Program-made: the position numbers and the translations under genes
Part shown: piece after piece, positions 17,014-24,619 of the stretch
Numbering within the stretch: position 1 is the first letter of the stretch
Layout: each line of letters starts with the position of its first letter
Notes under the pieces: generated by a model
The model's input: the letters and a program-made list of their open reading frames with translations, nothing else
The model's database searches: none
What the model was told of the DNA's origin: nothing
Assembly (NCBI GenBank): GCA_034717495.1
Contig: JAYELL010000051.1
Span: 17,282 to 81,281 of the forward strand
DNA: 64,000 bases
DNA from: Chloroflexota bacterium
GTDB taxonomy: Bacteria > Chloroflexota > Anaerolineae > JAAEKA01
Reading direction: 5' to 3'

Positions 17014-19266
17014 CTACTCGTAGCGCAGTGCTTCCACCGGACTCAGGCGGCTGGCTCGCCAGGCGGGGTAGACACCGCCCAACACGCCCAGGAAAACAGC
17101 AATCAACATAGTCTCGACGAAAAGACCGAGACTATATTCGCCCTGTAGTTGGGCTCCCAGTGGCGTCAAGCCGGCCGATTTGGTCAGAAGCATGCCAAGA
17201 CCAATGCCCACCACGCCTGCCAGAGCGGAGAGCAAAATCGCCTCCTGTACAACCATGCCGATTATGCGCCGCTTTCGCCACCCGAGCGCCCGCAGCGTAC
17301 CAATCTCCCGGGTGCGCTCGTAGACGGTCATCATCATTGTGTTGAGGATAACCACACCGCCGATGAGCAGCGCAAAGAGAACAACCACATCGGTCATGGC
17401 TTCCATGCTCTGCATATCATTGGTGTTCTGGGCAAACTCACTGCTGAGCGACACCGACACATCGTCGAAGCGATGCTGAATCGCCTCCTGCACGTAGTCA
17501 ACCTGGGAAGCATCGTGGACATCCACCAAAACATAGCTAACTTGCCGGGGCCGGTTGAAGATCAACTGAACTTCCCTCATGCCCATGATGACCCCAGCTT
17601 CTTCCCACAGAACGCCCGTCTCGAAGATTCCGGTGATGCGGTAGACATTGTTACTGACCTGGATGGTGTCACCCACCTCTTTTTTCAATGTGTCCGCCGC
17701 GCCGCGGCCCATAATGACCTCGTTAGGCCGCCGAATCGGCGCGCCCTCAACAATGTCGTAGTGGCGCATGCCGGGACTATTGGGATCAAGTCCCGTCACA
17801 ACGAAAAAAGGTAGCCCCGGCAATGTCGTGACACTGAGCATCATCCCCGATACCGACTCCACTTCGGGCATGTTGGAAATGGCCCGAACAACACGCTCAT
17901 CGATTGCCGAAAGAGACATATCGGGAACATCCTTCTGCATGAGCATCAGATCACCGGTGGCACTGCCGCCGGCAAGGTTGTTGAGCTGGCTGATCATGCC
18001 TGCACTGAGGCCATTCAGAGCCACCAGGGCTGCAACGCCAACGCCGATGCCCAACACGGTTAACACCGTGCGCGTCTTGCGACGACCCAGATCGCGCAGG
18101 ACCGGGGGCATTCGCAGCCGGGCTTTCTTCTCTTCCCCATCCTCCTTCGGTTTGCGTCCGGCGGAAGCCCCTCCTTCATAGCGTAACGCCTCGATTGGCG
18201 TCAACTTACTTGCCCACCATGCGGGATAAATGCCTCCCACCGTGCCCAGCAGCAATGCTGTTGCCATACCCTGAAAAGCCAGCTTCGGCGTAAGAAGGTG
18301 ACCACCAAAGAAGGAGCCGTATCCGGGCGCGCTGCCAGCGGCCGCCACCATGGCCATTCCCATCAAAATGCCTAACACCCCGCCGAAAAAGCTGAGCAAC
18401 AAGGCCTCTCCCAGGATCATGCCCATCACCCGGCCCCGACCCCATCCCAGTGCTCTCAACACACCGACCTCGCGGGTTCGCTCGAAGACGGACATCACCA
18501 TGGTATTCATCATGCCGAGACCGCCGATGATGACGGCGATGGCTGCGATTCCCCAGGCCATGCCTTCCACCATACCGGTCCATTCCTCAGCCGTCTCGTT
18601 GCCCGATCCCTTCGAGAAGGAGAGATCGGAAAAACGGGTGCGAAGACGCTCCAGCGCGACATCGATATTCTCTGCGCGGCGCAGTTTGATCTGATAGGCA
18701 TTGACCTTGCGAGGCTTGCTGGCGATATCCTGAGCATCTTCCAGGGTAACGACCGCACCCCCTTCTTCCAGGCCCTGGCCGGTTTCATAGATACCAACCA
18801 CCTGATAGGGCGTCCCGTAGATGCGAAGTGTGTCGCCTACCCCCTTATTTAAGTCTTCGGCTGCCTGCTTCCCAAGGGCCATCTGGCGCGACGCGCTGAC
18901 CGGTTTTCCCTCGATGATCCGGTAGTGCCGTACGGCAAGGGAGTTGGGCTCATAGCCAAAGACCATCAAAAAGGGAGTGGTCTCGCTCTGCACCCAGATA
19001 ACCACGGCGGGGTCGACAACCTCCACATCGGGTACTGCCCGCAATTGTTCGTCAAGATTTTCGTCCAGGGCACTGAAACTGACGTCGATGGCATCCTTTT
19101 GCGATACCGTGATGTCTGCGTTTGGGTTTGATAACACCGACCCATAGCTTTCGATCAAGTTGCCGGCGATGGCACCCATGGCCACAACGGCAGCAACGCC
19201 AATAGCGATGCCAATCACAGTCAGGAATGTTCTGGTTTTTCGCTGCCAAAGGTTTTTCAATAACAC
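17014..19266 (-). CDS. Tandem-duplicated MacB/FtsX ABC permease
   Basis: 750 residues made of two homologous permeases fused head to tail (about 1-375 and 385-750). Each half has an N-terminal helix (RKTRTFLTVIGIAIGVAA and RKTRTVLTVLGIGVGVAA), an extracytoplasmic MacB-type domain, three C-terminal helices with an ERTREVG/ERTREIG loop, and an identical ending motif (YPAW.ASKL.PIEALRYE and YPAWRASRLSPVEALRYE). One chain could thus supply the whole dimer that MacB-type ATPases need. GTG start at 19266, 18 bases after the TrmB regulator stop; a TTG six bases later is possible. The charged linker at about 376-395 joins the halves. Confidence 0.9.
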   Translation of the reverse strand: MLLKNLWQRKTRTFLTVIGIAIGVAAVVAMGAIAGNLIESYGSVLSNPNADITVSQKDAIDVSFSALDENLDEQLRAVPDVEVVDPAVVIWVQSETTPFLMVFGYEPNSLAVRHYRIIEGKPVSASRQMALGKQAAEDLNKGVGDTLRIYGTPYQVVGIYETGQGLEEGGAVVTLEDAQDIASKPRKVNAYQIKLRRAENIDVALERLRTRFSDLSFSKGSGNETAEEWTGMVEGMAWGIAAIAVIIGGLGMMNTMVMSVFERTREVGVLRALGWGRGRVMGMILGEALLLSFFGGVLGILMGMAMVAAAGSAPGYGSFFGGHLLTPKLAFQGMATALLLGTVGGIYPAWWASKLTPIEALRYEGGASAGRKPKEDGEEKKARLRMPPVLRDLGRRKTRTVLTVLGIGVGVAALVALNGLSAGMISQLNNLAGGSATGDLMLMQKDVPDMSLSAIDERVVRAISNMPEVESVSGMMLSVTTLPGLPFFVVTGLDPNSPGMRHYDIVEGAPIRRPNEVIMGRGAADTLKKEVGDTIQVSNNVYRITGIFETGVLWEEAGVIMGMREVQLIFNRPRQVSYVLVDVHDASQVDYVQEAIQHRFDDVSVSLSSEFAQNTNDMQSMEAMTDVVVLFALLIGGVVILNTMMMTVYERTREIGTLRALGWRKRRIIGMVVQEAILLSALAGVVGIGLGMLLTKSAGLTPLGAQLQGEYSLGLFVETMLIAVFLGVLGGVYPAWRASRLSPVEALRYE

Positions 19267-19284
19267 TGCGAAACTCGATTCTTG

Positions 19285-20082
19285 CTAAGGTGTTTCCAGT
19301 ACGGGTGCAAACACCAGGCGATCCTGCTCATCCAGCAAATCCAGGGCCTGGTGACCCAGCAGCTCAAACATCCTCGGAATGACTATGTCTGTCCGCATGT
19401 GCTGCTCAACCACAAAAGAGAGCAGGGGATTGGCCGTCCAGGCAGCCTTGGCATCAGCTGAGTCCAGTTGCTGGCTCACCAATGCCTGCGTGCTGTCTAC
19501 TGTCAGCAGCAACCCCTGGGTACCCAGCTGCCCTGCATCATCCAGCACCAGCGGGGTCACCATTACCCGGGCGCCAGGGAGAGCGATATCGCTGGTGGTG
19601 TTGACAAGGACCTCCAGCCCGCGGTCGATTGCCTGTTCGAGGCTTGGTTGGAGAGAGGGCACCGTTTCCGGCAGCAACCCTACATGCACCTGTATCTCGG
19701 CGTGATCGATCATTTCCCGGGCTTTGGCCAGAATGTTTTTGCTTCCTTCGATATTCCAGACATATTCCATGGTCTGAGGACTACTGAGCGAGGTCAATTC
19801 CTGGTAGGCATTGTCCAGCCGCATTTCGAATTCATGACGCAATCGATCCAGAAGCTCCTCGGCGGGCGCCGGTGAATAGAGGGTAGTCCGCTCAGCAGGA
19901 CTGCTCAGGGCAGCGCCCCGCGCCACAAGTTTATTGAGCACCTCATAGATCATGGAACGAGGCACACCCGATTCCTTGCTGACCAGATAGCCGGTAGCAG
20001 GGTTGCTTCGCAGGAGCGCGACATAGGCTTTCGCCTCATACTCGGAGAAGCCGAGATTTTGCAGTCGATCGATGGCACTCAA
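19285..20082 (-). CDS. TrmB-family transcriptional regulator
   Basis: 265 residues. Winged helix-turn-helix in the first 70 residues (NLGFSEYEAKAYVALL, then GVPRSMIYEVLNKLVARG), a short coiled coil, then a C-terminal domain that in TrmB binds a ligand. The TTG at 20082 is chosen because GGAGG lies six bases before it; the TTG two codons earlier abuts the same GGAGG. First gene of the exporter operon below it. Its promoter overlaps a perfect inverted repeat, so it probably represses itself and the operon until an inducer binds. TrmB proteins are best known as archaeal sugar sensors; here the context is efflux. Confidence 0.9.
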   Translation of the reverse strand: MSAIDRLQNLGFSEYEAKAYVALLRSNPATGYLVSKESGVPRSMIYEVLNKLVARGAALSSPAERTTLYSPAPAEELLDRLRHEFEMRLDNAYQELTSLSSPQTMEYVWNIEGSKNILAKAREMIDHAEIQVHVGLLPETVPSLQPSLEQAIDRGLEVLVNTTSDIALPGARVMVTPLVLDDAGQLGTQGLLLTVDSTQALVSQQLDSADAKAAWTANPLLSFVVEQHMRTDIVIPRMFELLGHQALDLLDEQDRLVFAPVLETP

Positions 20083-20108
20083 GGGCAACCTCCGAAGAGT
20101 TCTTTCGT

Positions 20109-20160
20109 AGTAGTCGTTATAATCACGACTACTATATCATATCGGATACTGAATGTCAAG
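20109..20160 (-). promoter_or_regulatory. Promoter and overlapping operator of the trmB-exporter operon
   Basis: On the minus strand: TTGACA (20160-20155), 17-base spacer, TATAGT (20137-20132). A perfect 9-bp inverted repeat, TAGTAGTCG (20109-20117) and CGACTACTA (20127-20135), covers part of the -10 box and the expected start site near 20125. The position is that of a classic repressor operator. The TrmB regulator encoded immediately downstream is the obvious candidate to bind it. Confidence 0.7.
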
Positions 20161-20275
20161 GCCCAATGTTCAAAATCACTAAATCGACGGCTGCGCAGTG
20201 GCAGTAACCGCAGAAATATGGTAGACTTCGAGTAATCTCTTTTGCCAATCCCATTTTTTACACTGAGGTGATGCC

Positions 20276-22042
20276 ATGCGTTTTAACCGCCGACGAACGA
20301 AGCCCCTATCGAATGTCGATGTGGCATGGTACCAGATGGAAGACCCCACCAATTTGATGATGATTACCGGCGTCATAATGTTTGACGAACCGATGGATTT
20401 TGAGCGTTTGAAAAGCACGCTGGACTATCGCCTTGTCCAACGATTTCGCCGGTTTCGACGGCGCATCGTCGAAACACCCTATCGCATCGGCAGGCCTTAC
20501 TGGATGGATGACCCCACCTTTGATCTTGACGCTCACATCCATGAGGTGGCGCTACCGGAACCGGGAGACCAGGATGCGCTGCAGGACATGGTGAGCGACC
20601 TGATGAGCGCGCCCCTGGATTTCAGCAAACCGCCCTGGCAGTTTCATCTGATCCATGGCTTCGGGGAGGGCTCTGCACTGCTTGCCCGGTTGCACCACAG
20701 CATTGGTGATGGCATCGCGCTGATCAAGGTCATGCTTTCCCTCACCGATACCGAAGCGGACGCCCCATTGCCAACACCGGAACAGAAAAAGCCAAAGGGT
20801 TGGGATCCCCTTGCACCCATCACCCGTCCGGCCAGGTCGGCCATCAAATTCACCGGTCGAGCCGTCAAGACCACAGTCAAAGTAACCCGATCAGTTGTCC
20901 GGGATCCAGAGAATCTGGTTAATCTGGCCAGGGTTGGTACCGACGCTGCGCTGACCACCGGCCGTCTGCTTCTGATGTCGCCCGATCCCGATACGATCTA
21001 CAAGGGAAGCCTGGGAGTCTCGAAGCGAGCTACCTGGTCGGAACCGATTCCGCTGAGCGAAATCAAGCTGATCGGCCGGGGCGTTGGCGGCACAGTCAAC
21101 GACGTATTGATGTCGGCCGCCACCGGCGCCATGCGTCGCTACATGATCGGCCGCGACGAGGATGTGGACGACCTGAACTTCAGGTCAGTGATCCCAGTCA
21201 ATTTACGCCGGGAATCGGAGGAGTTGTCCCTGGGAAACAAGTTTGGGCTCGTCTTCCTCTCCCTGCCAATCGGCGTTGAAGACCCGGTCGACCGCCTACG
21301 GGAACTCAAACGACGGATGGATGACTTAAAGGGCACTACCGAGCCCCTGGTCGCGTTCGGCATACTTAACATGATGGGCATGATGCCTGACCGGCTGGAG
21401 GATGTTGTGGCTGGCATGTTCGGCACCAAGGCAACCCTGGTGATGACCAATGTTCCCGGCCCAAGGGAACAGCTCTACCTGGCAGGCGCGCCCATCGAGC
21501 AGATGGTCTTCTGGGTTCCGCAATCGGGGCGACTGGGACTTGGTATCAGCATTCTGAGCTACAATGGGCAGGTTACCGTTGGTGTGGCTTCAGACACAGG
21601 CCTGGTACCGGATCCGGAGGTCATCCTCCACGGTTTCAGGGAAGAGCTGCATGCGCTCAAGGACGAAATGCGGGCCCGCCTCATGGAGACTGCCACCGAG
21701 TTCGATATCCCCGTAGCCGGTGAGCCGGTGAGAAGAGACTCCGGTCAGTCCGACCCGGATGACACCGAAACACCCGTGGCCGAACCAACTCAGGCAGACC
21801 TGACCCTGGCCAAACCGTCGGCGCGCCCTGAACACAGCGACCACTTGACCCGCATTGCCGGTATCGGTCAAACCTTTGCCACCAGGCTCTATGAGGCCGG
21901 CATCAACACCTTCGAGGAATTGGCAGCCTGTACAGAGAAGCAGTTGGCCGCGGTGATCGAAGCGCCCGACTGGCGACGGCCCGACTATCGTAGTTGGATC
22001 GAAGAGGCCCGGGCATTGGCCGGTAGCACCACGCACCCCTGA
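20276..22042 (+). CDS. WS/DGAT acyltransferase with C-terminal helix-hairpin-helix domain
   Basis: 588 residues. Wax ester synthase/diacylglycerol acyltransferase: catalytic HHSIGDG (140-146, the HHxxxDG motif) and PLDFSKPPWQ (113-122, the PLDxxRPLW motif). It would esterify acyl-CoA with a fatty alcohol or diacylglycerol at the inner membrane face. After the acyltransferase ends (about 480) comes a polar linker, then about 525-585 a helix-hairpin-helix unit (LTRIAGIGQTFATRLYEAGI) of the kind usually seen in DNA-binding or DUF4332-like proteins; this tail is not part of the usual family. ATG at 20276 has GAGGTG five bases upstream. The 3' end overlaps the convergent next gene by 58 bases. Confidence 0.9.
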   Translation: MRFNRRRTKPLSNVDVAWYQMEDPTNLMMITGVIMFDEPMDFERLKSTLDYRLVQRFRRFRRRIVETPYRIGRPYWMDDPTFDLDAHIHEVALPEPGDQDALQDMVSDLMSAPLDFSKPPWQFHLIHGFGEGSALLARLHHSIGDGIALIKVMLSLTDTEADAPLPTPEQKKPKGWDPLAPITRPARSAIKFTGRAVKTTVKVTRSVVRDPENLVNLARVGTDAALTTGRLLLMSPDPDTIYKGSLGVSKRATWSEPIPLSEIKLIGRGVGGTVNDVLMSAATGAMRRYMIGRDEDVDDLNFRSVIPVNLRRESEELSLGNKFGLVFLSLPIGVEDPVDRLRELKRRMDDLKGTTEPLVAFGILNMMGMMPDRLEDVVAGMFGTKATLVMTNVPGPREQLYLAGAPIEQMVFWVPQSGRLGLGISILSYNGQVTVGVASDTGLVPDPEVILHGFREELHALKDEMRARLMETATEFDIPVAGEPVRRDSGQSDPDDTETPVAEPTQADLTLAKPSARPEHSDHLTRIAGIGQTFATRLYEAGINTFEELAACTEKQLAAVIEAPDWRRPDYRSWIEEARALAGSTTHP

Positions 22043-23163
22043 TCTTTTGACCACCGCTCCCCTTTTCGGGATTGGACCAGGGGATGCACCTGGGCCGGGT
22101 TGCTCCATTCCCCGGTCATCATCTGCTTGAGCTCTTCGAGTTCCAGCAAAAAAACTTCCTCTTCTGCCAGAAGGCGGCCATCGGCGATGCCTTCGCGCGC
22201 TGCTGCCAGCGCCCAGGTGCGGGAGGCATCCATCACAGTCACCAGCGCCTCCCTGCTGGCGGACAATTGCTCCACCAGGACCTGCAAGGCCTGAAACAGC
22301 GGTTCGAACTGGCGTCGCCGCAAGCGTCCCAAACGGTCCTTAGCCTCGTTTGCGGCCGAGGCTCGAGTCTGTCGGGCGGCCGATGGATCAAGGAGATCGC
22401 CAGGATCCCTTGCTGCCGCCTTGATGACCTCACTTCCCAGTTGATCCCCAAATTGTCGCCAGCGCGGACTGGCACTTTCCAGCGGCAATGGGGCCCAATG
22501 CCCGAACGATCTCAGAAAGCGGGCACCCATCTCATCTGTCAGCGCGTTTTCCGCCGCCGCCTGCTGGAGTTGCTGTAGCGCGTATCGATAGTGCATCTCG
22601 CCCAGACCGGAATCCAATCCCTGATCGAATCCCGCCAATAAGGGCTGCGCTTCCTGGGGCAGCCACTTGCCCAGCATATCGGCCGACTGGTCACGGACAA
22701 TCACCAATTTGTCACTCACCCTAAACCAGGTCTCCAGGGCCAGCTGAGCCCGAGGCTCGATCTCCTCCATGACCTGGAGAATCGTCGCCTGCTGCCATGC
22801 CATGCTGCGCACGTTCTGTGCCCAGCGGTGGATGGACTCGAACGCGGCCTCCGATGAGGCCACACCAGGGTCAACGGTCGGCCCGCGGCCCAACAGCCGC
22901 TGGCCCAGGGAGGCTGTGGTTTGGCTCACCGCCGGAGCGTCACGCTGGATATCAGACAGCGCGTCCTCGTTGACCTGCACACTCCCCTCCTGCCGCTGCC
23001 AGAGCGGAGGCCCTGACAATTCAAAGCCCCCTTGGGCGCGATGAGATTCCAGCGCCCGTTGCACTGATGGGCCCAGAATCGACCAGCTGAAAAGGGACAC
23101 TGGCCCTTCGGGAATGGCCGCGGTCCAAAAAACGGACCGCAACTCGACAGAATTGGATGCCAT
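21985..23163 (-). CDS. Stand-alone PEP-synthase/rifampicin-phosphotransferase central-domain protein
   Basis: 392 residues. It resembles the middle region of PEP-utilising enzymes (PEP synthase, rifampicin phosphotransferase): GPVSLFSWSILGP near the start, then FLRSFGHWAPLPLESASPRW, then EEEVFLLELEELKQMMTGEW near the end, which in those enzymes precedes the phosphohistidine domain. No ATP-grasp domain precedes it and no phosphohistidine domain follows, so catalysis as a normal family member is not possible. It may be a partner subunit, a regulator or a remnant, though the frame is intact. ATG at 23163 with GGAG upstream; a TTG one codon earlier is less likely. The 3' end overlaps the WS/DGAT gene. 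Confidence 0.65.
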   Translation of the reverse strand: MASNSVELRSVFWTAAIPEGPVSLFSWSILGPSVQRALESHRAQGGFELSGPPLWQRQEGSVQVNEDALSDIQRDAPAVSQTTASLGQRLLGRGPTVDPGVASSEAAFESIHRWAQNVRSMAWQQATILQVMEEIEPRAQLALETWFRVSDKLVIVRDQSADMLGKWLPQEAQPLLAGFDQGLDSGLGEMHYRYALQQLQQAAAENALTDEMGARFLRSFGHWAPLPLESASPRWRQFGDQLGSEVIKAAARDPGDLLDPSAARQTRASAANEAKDRLGRLRRRQFEPLFQALQVLVEQLSASREALVTVMDASRTWALAAAREGIADGRLLAEEEVFLLELEELKQMMTGEWSNPAQVHPLVQSRKGERWSKDQGCVVLPANARASSIQLR

Positions 23164-23315
23164 CAAATCTCCATGAATCGCGTCACCGGCGGGTCGCCTG
23201 GCCCACCGGTGCTGTGGCTTTTTCCATTGTACCCCACATTGCGACGCGGGATGAAATCAGTTGCGCCATGGCCCTCTGCCGGGGTCAGTCAAAGGATTAC
23301 ATCACCACTCCCAGC

Positions 23316-24488
23316 TTACGACTCCGAACCATTCTCTGCCACGGCGTAGATAAGGGTGTCAGGATGCCAGTCCTTCCAGCCAAACCAGAAGGAGTTTGTC
23401 GAAGGCAGCCGCTCGAGCGACATCCCCGCCAATGAACCTTCGAAGGCCGATCCTGCCCAAGCATTCCAGCGACTGCCCGTCTCCCGGTCAACCAGGATGA
23501 AGTTTTCACCATCAGTCTGGTCCAACTCAAATGTCAGTGTTTTGCCATCCACACTGCTGGAAAAGGCTGAGGCCGTGCCCGTTTCTGCACGATATACCAC
23601 AACGAGGGAAACCCCTGCCACCTGGTCATTGACGACCGGCCTATCACTCAGCTTTCTTAAGGGATAGAATACTGGCGTGTCATTGATCATCATGGCCAGC
23701 CCCCGTTCCTTACGTCCCAAACGAGTATCCTGCAACGTTTCTCCCAGTACGCCAGCACGGCTGTCACTGTAATAGCCGGTGTAGGCATCAAAGGACCCGG
23801 AAAATCCCTTGTCCAACGCCAACGTATCGGGGTGCATTGACTTCCATTGGCCCCATGTTGTCTGCAGCGCTGGCAGCGGTTCCAGTTTGGTGCCCGCCAG
23901 TTCCCCCTGCACCCCTTCGCCCAGGATCTGGCTCCACAGAGTGTCCGTTTCCCGGTCGTACATGACCAGCACATTCATGATCAATTTGCCGCTGACACCG
24001 AAGTTGAGCGGGGCTGGCTGGCCTGCCACATCCCGGGCATACACGATGCCCGTGAAGCAGAGAGGTCACCAGGTGACGGCGATTGGCCGCCCGCCCACCA
24101 TATCGTTGACGATCTCGTGTCCGCTGAGGAATGGAATAGAGTAAGCTCGTGCATCGCCGTCCAGTTCCACACCGATGACCAGCTCGCCAGACAGATACTG
24201 TTCATCAGCCTCATCACCGGAGACGAATTCCGGCTCGAACACCGCTGGAATGGCATCTCTTGGTAAAAGTGTGATGATTTCGTAATCTGGCCGGGTGCTC
24301 TCCGACTCTGGTATCTGCTTATCAGAGACAGCCGGTGGATCAACGGCTGCCCCGGACTCGCCCGATTCCTTGACGCGCGGTTCGGTGATAGCCCTGTTGT
24401 CGCTGGTGGCCGAGCCGCTGCTACAGGCCGCCAGGAGAAAAAGGGCTATCAATATCACGACAATACCCAGGTACCGCTTTGAATGCAT
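23316..24488 (-). CDS. DUF3179 lipoprotein with in-frame TGA: candidate selenoprotein
   Basis: Read through one TGA (24068-24066), the frame gives 390 residues. ATG at 24488 has GAGGTG just upstream. Lipobox LAAC (Cys22) follows the signal. DUF3179 features continue across the TGA: GHEIVNDMVGGRPIAVTW before it, PLCFTGIVYARD after it, then NFGVSGKLIMNVLVMYDRET, SLWSQ-like and WKDWHPDTL blocks. In the family the residue after T(Y/W) is the first Cys of CPLC, so the TGA replaces exactly that Cys (position 141), giving U-P-L-C. Only two other Cys remain (22, 144). A SECIS-like hairpin follows. Alternative: a nonsense mutation, or two separate ORFs (24066-24488 and 23316-24044). Function of DUF3179 is not known; the motif suggests redox or metal chemistry. 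Confidence 0.75.
24034..24052 (-). promoter_or_regulatory. SECIS-like hairpin after the in-frame TGA
   Basis: On the minus strand, 13 bases after the TGA, a perfect 7-bp stem CGGGCAT/ATGCCCG encloses the loop CGTGT; one mismatch further out it gains two more pairs. The loop begins 20 bases after the TGA, and G is its second base. These fit the published bacterial SECIS pattern (loop 16-37 bases after UGA, a G among the first two loop bases). It lies inside the coding sequence, as bacterial SECIS elements do. Function is inferred; SelB binding is untested. Confidence 0.55.
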
Positions 24489-24619
24489 AGCTCACCTCGT
24501 TTTATTTGACTCGCACCACCATTGTAGAACAGCATCCTCCTTCCTGCATGTAAACCGCCCTACGTTTGACCGGATCGATTTCCACATTGCGGTCGACGTG
24601 GGGTATATTGACGCGAATC

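Noticed and set aside
23316..24488. Annotating the DUF3179 region as two genes or a pseudogene
   Set aside because: The two open parts are in the same frame, share one family across the TGA, and the TGA sits at a conserved Cys before a SECIS-like hairpin. A pseudogene remains possible but is the weaker explanation. General TGA recoding as Trp or Gly is ruled out because TGA ends many genes here, including ATGA overlaps.
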